Below, in pieces: positions 1 through 10,800 of a stretch of 20,332 nucleotides of DNA. Source of the stretch: Chrysochromulina tobinii. Its lineage: Eukaryota > Haptophyta > Prymnesiales > Chrysochromulinaceae. Position 1 is the first letter of the stretch. The number at the start of each line of letters is the position of its first letter. The DNA is taken from contig JWZX01002607.1 of assembly GCA_001275005.1 (NCBI GenBank), forward strand, positions 1 to 20,332. Direction: 5' to 3'. Under the pieces are notes generated by a model. The model searched no databases. It was not told where the DNA came from and saw nothing but the letters and a program-made list of their open reading frames with translations. The position numbers and the translations under genes are program-made.

Positions 1-117
1 CCGCCGCCCTCACCACCGCCGCCTTCGCCGCCACCATCCCCGCCGCCGCCGTCACCACCGCCGCCAGCACCTCCGCCACCCTCACGACCGCCACCCTCGC
101 CGCAGCCCTCGCCCCCC
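1..117 (+). repeat. CCG/CCA/TCA low-complexity tract encoding Pro/Ser repeats
   Basis: The tract is almost entirely Pro and Ser codons in frame 1, giving SPPP/PPPSPPPP units like those of hydroxyproline-rich pherophorin or extensin ectodomains. It continues to the left edge of the window, so its full length is not visible. Confidence 0.85.
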
Positions 118-3100
118 CACCCTCGTGGCCGCCCGGATTACCAGGGCACGCCCTCGTCGGGTTCGACGTTTCTTTCACAATGGAGCTCCAGTCTTGGACT
201 GTTGACCAATTCGGCAACCTCGAGCGGCTCGCCCTCACCCGAGGTATGACGGCTCTTCTTCTCAATAACAGCGCCGGCGGTGCGTCCCCTGACGGTGACT
301 CTGACGATCGAGCCTGCCTCCGTGCGTGCCACCGCCATCATCTTCACGCCCAGCCGCACGGCCGCCCAGAGCTATATGAATGTGCTCGCGTCGCAGACAG
401 CCCAAAGCATCTCTGTCGTCGTCGGGGCCCAGTACACTGGCACGTCCACGGCCGCACTCACGGTGGATGCTCTCGAGGGACCATCCATTCGTCCGGTGAC
501 GCAACAGACGCCGCTGCCGCCCGCACCGCCGCCGCCGCCCCCGCCACCGCCCCCGCCGCCTACGTACATCGAGATCTACATCGGGGTCATCATCGGTTTC
601 TTCGTGCTCTTCGTGCTCGTAGCTTGGTTCCTATGGCGCTTGCAGCGCCAGCTTCGCCTTAAGCTCGCTGAGGCGGCGGACATGCGGCGCGCGGAGGCGT
701 CGGAGGCTGCGCGGAAAGCGGCGGCAGAGGAGTCAAAGATACGCGAGGACCAGGAGGAGCGGCGGCGGCAAGTGGAAGCGGAGCGGCAGCGGGTTGAGGC
801 GTTAAACATCTTGAAGAACCAGGCTCAAGATTTAGGTTCGATACAAGTTCAAAAGTACGTGCGCCGATGGCTTATAGTGCGCCAGAACAAGTTACGCACG
901 GAGGCGGCGATATTTATTCAACAGTTCGTGCGTGCGACTGTGCTGCCGCGACGCAAATCGCACTACAGAGAGGTACGCGCTAAGTGGCTGCAGTTGTCTC
1001 GCAAGGCACGAAAGCGGCAGCGTGTCGCCATAAGTTGGCGCGCGCTGGCAGACGCGGCGTGCGAGCACGAATCCGAAAGGCTGTCCGAGCCGCCTGCCGA
1101 GCCGCCTGCCCACTTTTTCGGAGTTGGTGCCTTTATCCAGGCTATGACGGAGACTATATGGACGCCGGCCCCATCGAAGCCCTTGCTGCTGCGCAAACAC
1201 TTATTTCTATGCCGGAGGCGCCTCGCGCTATTGGGCTCACGCCGGCTGCGGACATACAAGCGAACCTCCTCCCGATCGCGTATGATCTTCGGATCGCAAC
1301 GTAACCTCCCGTCTCACCGCTCGTCGAGTAGTCAACTGTCTCACCGCTCGACGAGTAGTCAAGGGGACGCCGCTCAAGCGCGCGCCAGCGGCGGCGGCGA
1401 CAGGGCACGGCCAGACCTTCTGATGCGGCAACTTCCCAGAGGTCCGACTTCGAGCCGCTTCGACCCCACTCCGTCCTTGGCACGCTTCGACGACAGTCCA
1501 GATTCGAGGCGCTTCGACAGTAGCCCGGATGGACACTTATGGCCGCGTGATGGGCGCGGTTCTCAGCGCTTCGACAACGGTCCAGACTCGTCTGACTGGA
1601 TGACAGAGACTACAGACTACACTGAGGGCGAGCTCGAGATTGCGCTCCGCAACTACGAGGCCTTCCATCGGATCCCAATCGGCAGTGCCACGGTCGAGCA
1701 GCTCCAGAGCTCTTCGGCCAAGATAGACGGCTGGCTGCGGGCCAGCTCGCGCTTCGCCGAATCGAGCCGCTTCGGCAGCGGTCGGGCTCCAAGCCGCTAT
1801 GACGGCAGTCCGGACTTTGGTAGCCCGGATGAACGTGCATGGCCGCGTGATGGACGCGGTTCTCAGCGCTACGACAACGGTCCAGACTCGAGCCGCGTCG
1901 ATAGCGGTCCGGCTCCGAAACACTTGGACTTTGGTAGCCCGGATATACGTCCACAGTCGCGCCATCGACGCGGGCTCGTCCCTGATCTTCATCTCGATCA
2001 TCTCCCACCACACCAGCCTCTCCCACCACCCCAAGCGGCTTGGAAGCCGGCAGCCACCATCGCTACGACAACCGACAACGGCCGAGCCGACGACGGACAG
2101 GCCTTCGCTGACGATGCGCACACATCGCCGGCGGCGAGCTCGACGAGCAGTTCGCCCGCAAGCTCGAAACGCATCACGAATCAAACCCAGCATCCGTTTG
2201 GGGGGGCGAGCAGCATCCGCCAAGCCGCCACACTGGGCGATCATTTCAGGCCGGGCATGGACAGTACTAGGCGTCTGGGCTGCGATAGTTCCAGGGCAAG
2301 GGCAGGAGGCACCACCTCCGAAGAGGGTCTCGAGAGTCAAAGGTCCGGCGTGGACAGCTCCAGGCGTCGCAACAAAATGAGTCCAGGCACCAAGATAGCA
2401 GTGGAAGACGCCGAGGCCGAGCGCCGCGAGGAGAGCACACCATCTGAAGAGCTATCGAAGTCTCGCCCAGCCACCGCCCGCAACCCATTCAGCGCTCGCA
2501 GCGCTCGCAGCCCCTTCAGCGCTCGCCGGCCGTCGGTCGTGCCCGCGCCCGCCACCAACCTCGACCCCGCCACCGCCAACCCCGCGGCATCTCCTCAGAA
2601 CGCGATGCGCTTGGCCGAGCTGACTCAGGCGATCGAGGCACAGGACTATGCGACGGCAGCCGAGCTCGTATCGCAGATGAAGGCGGCCGTGGTGGCCTCC
2701 GACGACGGCGCGGCGGCGCCGCCCGCCGCGGCCAACGATGACGGTTCTAGCGACTTGGGCAGTGGGAGCATGGGCAGTGGGATGCCGAGCCAGATGGGCG
2801 GCGGCATGGGTGGTATAATGGGCGGCATTTCGGCGGTCGCGGCGGAGGTCGAGCCGAATCACATGCCGGCTGACACGTCGCTCGACGTCGACGCTGGCCC
2901 AGAGGTGCCGAGAACGCCCCACGGCGTCACCGCCGCACCCAAGGCGGGCGAAGCGCTGAGCGCCGCCGTGCCAGCCCCTCGAGCGCCGGCTGCTTCCTCG
3001 GACAGGCCTGAGCTCGCACAGGACGCAGACCCCTCGCTCGAGGGCGAGCCGTCACCCGCTGTCGTACCTGGACTCGCTGCGGCGCCCGCCACGATGCCGA

Positions 3101-3678
3101 GGACATCGCCAATGGCTCCTTCGCCAGCTACCGGCGGACGCAGCGGGCGCGCAGACGGCGGTCGCCCGTCTGAGGCAGGAAGCAGAGAGAGCAGCCCGTC
3201 GCTCAAGGTACAGGGCAAACTGCCGGAACGCAATGACGCATTCGTGAAAAAAGCCCCGACGGTCGCAGAGCCTACAGCTGCTGAAGCCGTGTCGCTCAAA
3301 CAAACCGACCCCGCCTGGATGGAAGCTAATGCTAAAACTCGCGAAGTGGCTTTGAGAGCAATGTCCGGATGGTTACATGTAGATGTGCCGACTCTCGAGC
3401 TCAATTTTACCAACCCTGCCGACTCCGCGCGGTACGCACCCCTGGCAAGCGTGCGGGCTCTGGCAGACAAGAAGCTGGTGGCGAATGCAATCCCCACCAT
3501 CGAAGTGTACATGAAAGCCAGGAGCCCTCTTTTCAAGCAGGGCCTGCAAAATTGGCTCTTCCGCGCACGCGAACGGCTACATCCCAACACTAGTCGCGGT
3601 CGCGTGCGGAAGAGCGTGGCCATGCGCCAGAGTACAAGGTCAGACAGTTTGATTGGGACCAGTGAGTTGGACGCGTAG
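1..3678 (+). CDS. Single-pass membrane protein: Pro-rich ectodomain, TM helix, IQ-like motifs, repetitive tail (5' partial)
   Basis: I do not recognise this as a named family. Frame 1 is open without a break from about 250 to the TAG at 3676-3678. Reading along it: a Ser/Val-rich segment with the pattern 'TIEPASVRATAII' (about 298-336), which resembles an extracellular module repeated in algal proteins; a Pro-run (523-561); a hydrophobic transmembrane helix beginning IGVIIGFFVLFVLV (about 577-636); a charged helical stretch (640-835); two IQ-like motifs, VQKYVRRWLIVR and IQQFVRATVLPRR (about 845-955), suggesting calmodulin or light-chain binding; a long Ser/Arg/Asp-rich repetitive region (1290-2550); a UVR-like helix LTQAIEAQDYATAAEL (about 2617-2664); and a compact C-terminal segment (3310-3590) with WMEANAKTREVALRAMSGWL. 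Bases 1-117 encode PPPSPPPPSPPP-type sequence in the same frame. Bases 147-243 read best in frame 3, so a join or an indel pair is needed (see the candidate introns). The true start lies upstream. The predicted topology is Pro-rich part outside and IQ/tail inside; this is inference. Confidence 0.75.
125..144 (+). other. Candidate 20-nt intron or frameshift (frame 1 to frame 3)
   Basis: The segment starts GT and ends AG. Removing its 20 bases joins the Pro-rich frame upstream (frame 1) to the open frame 147-243 (HALVGFDVSFTMEL). Twenty bases is very short for a spliceosomal intron, so a single-base sequence error nearby is an equally simple explanation. Confidence 0.25.
244..271 (+). other. 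Candidate 28-nt intron or frameshift (frame 3 to frame 1)
   Basis: The segment begins GTATGA, has a CTCTTCTTCT pyrimidine tract and ends AACAG. Its removal joins FGNLERLALTR to VRPLTVTLTIEPASV. The resulting spacing from the Phe to the beta-rich TVTLTI is close to what I expect for this extracellular module. Without removal, frame 1 has a TGA at 247-249 and frame 3 runs into an unrelated Asp/Ala/His-rich translation. A real mini-intron or an assembly indel would both fit. Confidence 0.4.
1312..1362 (+). repeat. 27-bp in-frame tandem duplication
   Basis: Two nearly identical 24-base copies (1312-1335 and 1339-1362) with a period of 27 encode SHRSSSSQL and SHRSTSSQG in the cytoplasmic tail. 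The only change between the copies is TCGTCG versus TCGACG. Confidence 0.85.
1520..1590 (+). repeat. 71-bp direct repeat, copy 1
   Basis: This matches 1820-1890 with 7 mismatches in 71 bases. The copies are exactly 300 bases apart and in frame. It encodes SSPDGHLWPRDGRGSQRFDN and following residues. The wider region 1450-1950 is full of degenerate RFD/RYDxxPDS units. Confidence 0.9.
1820..1890 (+). repeat. 71-bp direct repeat, copy 2
   Basis: This is the second copy of the 1520-1590 unit and encodes GSPDERAWPRDGRGSQRYDN. A further 19-base block (1812-1830) at its left edge recurs identically at 1926-1944, so this part of the tail grew by several in-frame duplications. Confidence 0.9.
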
Positions 3679-3988
3679 ACGCTTGACCGCGTCGACGTTA
3701 GGCGGCCTCATGGGGCAACAAGGGCCAAGTTCCCTTACGTTACGGCTCGGCCGTTAGTAGAAGTCGACGTTATACACCGAAAACCAGGGCCAACGCCACG
3801 TTGCACTGCTGGAGCGCTAGTAGCACGGTCACACGACGTCACAGAAAGTCAAGACTCAATATACTGTAGTAGTAACCACGTTAGGATCACACGACACGTC
3901 ACGGTTGAAGGGTGGTTCACACATCACAGCGGGTCCGGCGTGGCAGGTGAGAGTCGTGTGTCGCTCACCACATACCCCCTCCAGCCTC
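3679..3988. other. Convergent intergenic spacer (3' ends of two genes)
   Basis: The 310-base gap lies between the stop of the + strand membrane-protein gene and the stop of the - strand DUF177 gene. Composition is less GC-rich than the flanks. The 10-mer GTCGACGTTA occurs twice (3691-3700 and 3763-3772), and CGTTA/CGTTAG occurs several more times. I see no ORF worth calling, no clear AATAAA and no RNA gene. Confidence 0.6.
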
Positions 3989-4648
3989 CTACCCTTCATC
4001 CGGATCGCTGTCAAACACCACGTCGCCCGGGGTGTACTCCGATGTGAACTCGCGGTACTTGGACATCTCGAGGTCGCACAAATACAGGTACAGATGCTGC
4101 GCCACGAGCTCACCCATGTCGATCTGCCCGTCTTCAATATCCTCGTCGAACCTCTCGTCGTCGTCGTCGTCGTCGTACTTGTTCTTAGGCAAAGTATCGC
4201 CTGAGTAGAATGTCTCGAAGGGCACGCGCATCGCTTGCAAGGTCGTCATCGCATCGCCTTGAAAGCCGTTGACCACGCCCACGTCAGTCGCATCAAAGCT
4301 ACCGTAGGCGCGCACCCGCGGCCGTTGCGTGTCGACGAGGGCGAGGCTCACGTTGGCCGCAAGCGATCCGATCGACTGCAGCTCAAAGCGTTTAGCGAGA
4401 GCAGCGCACTCCTCAGGTGTTGCCTCCACCAAGAAACGTGACGCCTGCCTGCGAAGGCCTGCGACGGCCTTTGGCCTCGAGAACTCGTTGGGCACTGCCG
4501 CAGCGAGAAGGGGACGAGTGCGGATGACGGACGCACGGTGGGAGTGGGCGCTCGTGCGCATGCTGCATGCTTCATATGCGACGGCGGTGCTGGCCGATGC
4601 GAAGAGGAGCAGCGTCCGCCAGCCAGAGCCCACGCCTGGAACCCTCAT
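3989..4648 (-). CDS. DUF177/YceD-family protein, probably organelle-targeted
   Basis: The 219-residue protein starts at the ATG on the complement of 4646-4648; a GTG one codon upstream also fits the frame but is not a likely start. Residues 11-25 (RTLLLFASASTAVAY) look like a signal peptide. Ser/Thr/Arg-rich sequence to about residue 68 follows, as in bipartite plastid-targeting leaders of secondary algae. The core matches the DUF177 pattern, closest to the alphaproteobacterial form: EATPEECAALAKRFELQSIG (about 75-94), SLAANVSLAL, VRAYGSFDATDV (about 102-113), then an Asp-rich run and DEDIEDGQIDMGELVAQHLY (about 148-167). The Cys normally seen near the CxxTLxP position is not present (DAMTTLQAM). 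In bacteria and plants the family is linked to large-subunit (23S) rRNA accumulation and ribosome biogenesis, so a role in organelle ribosome assembly is inferred. It is convergent with the upstream gene and divergent from VPS13. Mitochondrial targeting is the alternative. Confidence 0.78.
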   Translation of the reverse strand: MRVPGVGSGWRTLLLFASASTAVAYEACSMRTSAHSHRASVIRTRPLLAAAVPNEFSRPKAVAGLRRQASRFLVEATPEECAALAKRFELQSIGSLAANVSLALVDTQRPRVRAYGSFDATDVGVVNGFQGDAMTTLQAMRVPFETFYSGDTLPKNKYDDDDDDERFDEDIEDGQIDMGELVAQHLYLYLCDLEMSKYREFTSEYTPGDVVFDSDPDEG

Positions 4649-4883
4649 CACGTGCCCGACGCCAGTTTAGAGAGGCGCTAAGCGCTCCCTGGGCACTCCC
4701 AGGGCCGATGTCGCCGAGACTTTGTGTGAATGATGACAAGAACATATGAACATACTGAATGACGTGCGGCGTAGCATCCATCGGGGATGAAAAGCGTAAT
4801 TATTGACGAAAGCGAACGCGAGCGCGACCTTCCTCATCCCCCACGCAACCTTCGCCGCCGTCGCCCCGCAGCCTCTCGACAGG
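4649..4883. promoter_or_regulatory. Divergent promoter region between the DUF177 gene and VPS13
   Basis: Only 235 bases separate the two start codons, so both promoters and 5' leaders must lie here or overlap genes. Visible elements are CACGTG (4649-4654) abutting the DUF177 start, a GCGCT-A-AGCGC palindrome (4675-4685), a perfect CCCTGGG/CCCAGGG inverted repeat with a 4-base loop (4687-4704), and a local AT-rich patch (about 4723-4805). No clear TATA box. The first in-frame ATG for VPS13 is at 4884. Confidence 0.5.
4687..4704. promoter_or_regulatory. Perfect 7-bp inverted repeat (hairpin or dimer-site candidate)
   Basis: CCCTGGG and CCCAGGG are separated by CACT. They directly follow another perfect palindrome (4675-4685). 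Their place in the middle of a divergent promoter suggests a protein-binding site, but no known factor can be named. Confidence 0.4.
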
Positions 4884-7800
4884 ATGTTTGAGAGCCTCGT
4901 TCTCTCGCTGCTTGAGCGGCTCCTCGGCGACTATGTTGTCGATCTCGACCGTAAATCTCTCAAGGTGGCCGTCTGGGACGGTAAGGTGGCCCTCTCCAAC
5001 CTTCGTCTCCGTCCGGAGGCGTGCCACGCGCTTGGCCTGCCAGTCAACATCAAGATGGGATGCATCCGCACAGTCACTGTCACCATTCCCTGGAGCAAGC
5101 TCGGCTACGAGCCCGTGATAGTCTCGCTCGATGGCGTATACCTCGTCGCCGGCCCACTCGCCGAGAGCGACTGGGACGAGGCGGCGCAAAAAGAGTGGGC
5201 GTGGGGACGCAAGGCAGGGCGGCTGATGCGGCTCACGCAGGCGGCCGAGCTGACGAGCATGCAGCAGGCTGCCGCCGCCGCCGAGGGCCGGAGCGTCGAC
5301 CACAAGTCCCCTAGCAAACGCGGCAGCCAGGACACTGTCTCGATGCTCGCCAAGGTGCTCAACAACCTGCAGGTGAGCATCACCAACATCCACGTGCGCT
5401 ACGAGGACCGCACGCAGTCGACGCACCCGTTCGCCATCGGCGTCACGCTCGCCGAGCTCTCCACGTATACCACCGACGCGTCGGGCAAGCGCCGTTTCAT
5501 CGTCGACGCGGCCGTGCAACACAAGCGCGTAGAGCTGCGTCAGCTTGCAATCTATCACCACTGCGCTTGCGCGGAGATGCTGGACCCGTCGATGAGCATG
5601 GAGCGGCTGTGCTCGTGGCTGCAGGGGATGGTGGCTGCCGACGGCGGGCGTTGCCGCGAGCTGGCACGCGCCTGGGCTCGTGTACGTCATCTCGCCCATG
5701 AGTATGGGCGCAAACGTGGCCATCCGGCCGGAGCAGAGCGCCCAGCAGCAGGGGCTGCCTCGCACACTCGTCAAGGTGTCGCTCTCGGCGGTGTCACTTG
5801 CACTGTGCGAGCAGCAGCTGCGCGACGCGACGCGCCTCGCCGAGTACGTTGTGAGTGCCGCTAATGCCAACGCCGAGCTCGACGTCGCGGTCGGCTTCCG
5901 CCCGGGGCGGCGGCTCACGGGGCTGCCATCGACGGCACACGGCCGCTGGCGGTACGCACTCGACTGCGTGACGCACGAGCGGCAGCGGCAGCGCGGCTGG
6001 CGGCTGCACGAGCCCGGCTTCTTTGAGAGGAGGCGCACGGCGCGCCTGCGCTATACCGAGCTGTGGAAGCGCACGCAGGGCAAGCCGTGGATGGCCGAGC
6101 TTGACGAAGCCGAGCGCGCGGAGCTCGCACATCTGGAGCGCGAGCTCCTGGCCGTTGAGGACATCGTGCAGTTCCGCGCGCTCGCCAAGGTGCGCATCAT
6201 GGCCGAAGAGGTGGCACACCGTGAGGCCGCCGAGAGCACACCCAAGCCGCGCAAGACCTGGTACGAATGGGCCACGGGCGGGTCGTCTGCGAGCGGCGCG
6301 GCCGAGGAGGTACCGTTCGCGATCAACTTTGCAGAGGGCGCGATCGAGCTCTCCAACGACCAGCGCGCGACGCTCGCAGCGCTACTCTCGGGCGGAGCCG
6401 AGGCGGTGAGCACGCCGCGCCAGACCGCAGCAGCAGAGTACGTCGAGCACACGCTGCAACTCGCGTGCGCCAAACGGCTTCTCGAACCAACACTCGAACT
6501 CCCTTCGAGGCCATCGCTGCCGCCGATCCGCTGCCCACCTCGGCAATCGCCGTGCTGATGATTTCAGGCGCTGTTCTCGATTCGCGTCGTGCGGGCAGAC
6601 TCGATGAGGTTTCGCTCACGCTATTGAGCGACGCGTCCGCGGGTGAGGCGATCGCGAGGCTGACACTCGCCAACTTCGAGGCGGGGCTGGACGCACGCGT
6701 CGCGGGGCTGCGCGTGCAGGGCAGCTTGCGTGCCATTGAGATGATCGACTGTCAAGCGCCCGAGGGGAGCATCGGGCGCGCACTGCTGCGCCCCGCACCC
6801 GGCGGGCAGTCGGCCGAGCTGCACGCGGAACCTGCGGATCCGGATCCGCAGTGGCGCTTCCGCGTCGTGCAACGGCCTCCGGATCGGGCCGAGCAATGGG
6901 AGATCTCTCTCACCAACACGTCGCCGCTCGAGGTGGTGCATAATGCGCCTCTGCTCCGGCGCATCGGGCGCTTCTTTGCGATCGTGAACGAGACGGAGCG
7001 CGCCGAGCTCGCCGCACTCGTGAGCAATGCGCTGCGCGACGCGACGCAGGCGCTCCGTGAGCTCACCACCGAGGCTCTCGCGGCCGTACTCGCGCGGCAT
7101 ACGACGACAGCCATCTCTTTACGGCTCGCTGCGCCGCGTATCATCCTACCCGAAGACCTGAGCAACCCATCCACGCCACTGCTCATCCTTGACATGGGCG
7201 CCATCACCGTGAGCTCCGCCACCGTCGCGCCCACGACCACGACAGCTGAGGGCGAGGGGAGCGCTCTCGCTCTCGCCGGGAATGCCGGCGCCGAAGCTGG
7301 CGGCACGCTGCCGCAGGATGCACTGTACGACCGGTACGCTGTCGACCTCAGCTCGATACAGGTGCTGATGGCGCCCGCGGATGTCGCTTGGCGTATCGAG
7401 TGGGAGCAGCTTCAGCGCAAGCTTCACATCGTGTACCAATTTGGGTTACAGCTCGAGCTGTGCTCGTGCATCTTACCGGCCGGTTCGCATGCTCTCGAGC
7501 AGTTCCTTGTGAACGGCAAGCTGGCCGACAGTGGCTCACCCTCGATCAACGTGCGACTCTCCGCGCGCCAGCTGCGCACGCTCACCACCATCTTGCGCCG
7601 CTCCGCCCTCGGCGCGGAACCTCCGCTGCCACAGCCACACTCGCCACAGCCACACTCACCCGAAAGGTTCACGCCGGTAAGAGCGCCCCCCTCGACGCCT
7701 CCACACACTGGCATGTCGACGATGACCATGGCGGCCATGCCGCCGCCGTCCGCAGCATCGCCCTCTCCGGCCGACGCGCCGCCATCGATCAAGGCGCAGT

Positions 7801-10800
7801 TCGCTGTTCACCATGTGATGCTCATGCTGCTGCACGAGGCGCCGAACGGCGGCGGTGAGCACGAGCTCGTGATGGTGCGTACTTCGAGCATCGCTCTCGA
7901 GCTCGCGCAGACGGCCGAGGGACAGGCAGCACGCTTCTCCGTCGGCAAGCTCGTGGTCGAGGATCGAATGACGCAAGCGCCGCCCCCTGCGACGCGCTTG
8001 CTGGACTCGCACCCTGCCGCGCTGGCCGACGGCCTCCGCGCCTCAGCGGCGCATACCGAAGGTGACGAGGCGAGGAAGCTCGTGCACCTCGAGTATCTGG
8101 TCACTCCGGGCAAGACAAACGAGCTACGCCTGCGCTTCAGTCGCTTGCACGCCGAGTGGAATCCGGACACGATCGCAGCGGTGCTTGCCTTCATTCGCGT
8201 GCCCGAGGAAGACCGGCCCATGGAGGACTCTCTGGTGGACATGGAGAGCTCTACGCCTGAGCAGCTGCCCGTGGCCGCCTCGGCGGCTCGTAGTGAGCTG
8301 CATATGGTGGCAGAGCTGGAGTCCTTTAGCGTGAGCTTGAACGCCGAGCGCACGGGCGAGAAGCTCGCGCTGCTTGCGATGAAGGAGCTCGGCGTGACGG
8401 TGCGGCTGCCGCCCGAGGGTGGGATGGAGATTAGCGGGCAGCTCGGCAACCTGACGGCCCAAGACATGCTCACGGTGCCGTCGGCGCCGTACGAGATGCT
8501 CGGTCTGCGCGAGTCAGCGGGCGGCTCGCTGCTGACGTTTGAGTACAACTCGCCATCCGAGGAGGCGCGCGCTCTGGCGCGTGCGGCGGGCAAGTACGAC
8601 TCGTCTGCCAAGGTGCGTATGAGCTCGGTGCACGTGGCATTCTGGTATCCTGCGGTGATGCGCACGGTGCACTACCTGATGAGCGGCGTGCTGGGGGCGC
8701 TGATGAGCGCGACGGCGAACACGGTGGCGCAGATGGCTCGGTCGGTGCTGGACGCGGAGGTATCGGCGATGGCCCTCGATGTGGAGGTGGGGAGTCCACT
8801 GGTGCTGCTGCCGACGCACGCGGGCGGCTCGGTGGGTCTGCTCGCCGATCTCGGGCGCATCGCCGTACGCAATACGCTCGTGCATGTGCGTCGCTCAACA
8901 GAGCTCTTTGGCGGGGCGGGCGAGGTCACGCGAGAGGCCACGCTGGACAAGATCCACATCACGCTCGAGCAGATGAAGGTGGACTCGGTTGGCTCTATCT
9001 CTTCGGACGGCGGCACCGCGGCGGTTGCCGCCCAGATGCTGCGCGACCTTTCGTTTGACGTGACGCTCGAGCGAGGCCTCGGTCTGAGCGCAGACTTGCC
9101 GCTCAGCGTGCGCGCGCACGGCGGCGAGATTGCGTGCGATGTCTCGAAGCAGCAGTACCAACGGCTGATGGAAGTGCTCATGTCCAACCTGGCCAGCCGT
9201 GGCGACAGCCTCGCCTCATCTGAGTCAGGAGCTGAGGACGCGACGCCTGCCGCCGCGGCGGCTGCACCGTCGGCCGACAGCAACTCGCGTGCGGCTCGGC
9301 GCGCGTCCACGGTCGCCGGCTCGAGCGGCGCAACCCCCGAACTGAGCATCAGCGCCACAGTCCAACTCGCGGGGGCGTCTGTGCGCCTGGCGGATGCGGG
9401 AGGGCCTCTCCTGTTGGCGGCCATGCACGGCTTTGCAGTGGAGTACAAGCACTATGCGAGCAGCGACCTCGAGGTTCGCCTATGCTGTCAGACTGTCGAA
9501 CTCACTAGCACGCGCGCGAGTGCAACGCACGGCATCGAGCGGTTGCTCTGGGGCGGTGGCGGTACGATGAGCACGGGGACGCGTGGAGGGCCTGCCCCAC
9601 CGCAGCTCAACGTCGTATACTCGACCGAGGAGGAGGGCGACGCGCGCACGCTCGTGGCTAATTTGCACAGCACCAAGGCCAATTTGATCTATGATGCGTT
9701 CCTGAGCGCGGCCGCCTTCTTTGTCACCGACGCCGAAGGGCCACGTGGTGGCGCCGCCAACTCGATGACTCCATCGCCGATGGCGCTGAGAGGCAAGCTG
9801 CCAGATGTGAGCGCCTCTTCCGACGACGGCGGTTTCCTGACAGGCCTGGTGCAGGCCGATGGCCATCGCCTGGCCGAGGGAGCGCCCGTACAACGTGGCC
9901 GGCTGGTGGTGCTCTTGTCGCTCGATGCGGCGGAGGTGATGCTGCCACGCCAGCCGCACGTACGCGATTCGGACGGCATCGTACTGAGCGGCGCCTTCAT
10001 CGTCAAGTATCGGATCGAGCCGGCGACGAGCATGACGTTCATCGATCTCGAGATTCTGCAGCTGCACTGCTATGTGTGTGGCCGCGGCGGCATTGGCTCG
10101 GCGCAGGCGGGCACCGTGCTTGCGCCTGCAGACCTCTCTTTGAAAATGTCGCGCGGCATTTCGTACGACGGCGGCATCAAGATGGAAGGCTCCCTCATTG
10201 CCACGCAGGAGCTCGAGGTGTACATCTCCTACCAGGATTGCAAGCTCGCGGTCGAGATTCTGCACGGCTTGCGCGAGGCATCGCTCGCGTACACCTCAGC
10301 CGCGCGCACGGACGCCGGGGCAGAGAGCGCAGGCGAGTCGAGTGAGAGCCCGGCCGAGGGTCTCGCGAGTCTCATGCTGGCCGAAGGTGGCGCCAAGCCC
10401 CCGCTGTACAAGTACGCAAGTGAGACCTCGATGCGTGGCCCTCCAGGCGGCTCGCGATCAGTCCCGTTGAGTGCCAGCAGCAGCAGCGAGGCGCACGCGC
10501 AGCTCAGCACGGCGATCCAGGTGGAAGGCATCCGCATTGTGCTGCTCAACGACTTCAACGGGCGCTCGGTGCCGCTCGTCTCGACCAGCCTGCAGCCGGT
10601 CCAGGTACTTGGCTCCGGGCGCCCGTCGTGCTTTGTAGTTGAGTGCGAGATGGGCGTCAAGGTGGAGCTGTACAATGCGAGCATGTGCCTGTGGGAACCT
10701 TTGGTTGAGGAGTTCCACTTCCACGTGACCGCGGAGATCAAGGAGGGCGCGATGCCGTTCACCGACGTGAGCTTGAACGCGACCCAGCCGTGCAACGTTA

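Noticed and set aside
1537-2340. 267-codon open frame on the - strand
   Set aside because: It is antisense to the repetitive tail of the membrane protein. It is open only because the repeats lack stops in that frame too.
4803-4883. Upstream extension of VPS13 by 27 codons
   Set aside because: It starts at TTG, not ATG. The family's conserved N-terminus begins exactly at the first ATG (4884).
4800-6038. 412-codon open frame on the - strand
   Set aside because: It overlaps the VPS13 chorein region and the divergent promoter, and its product has no family features.
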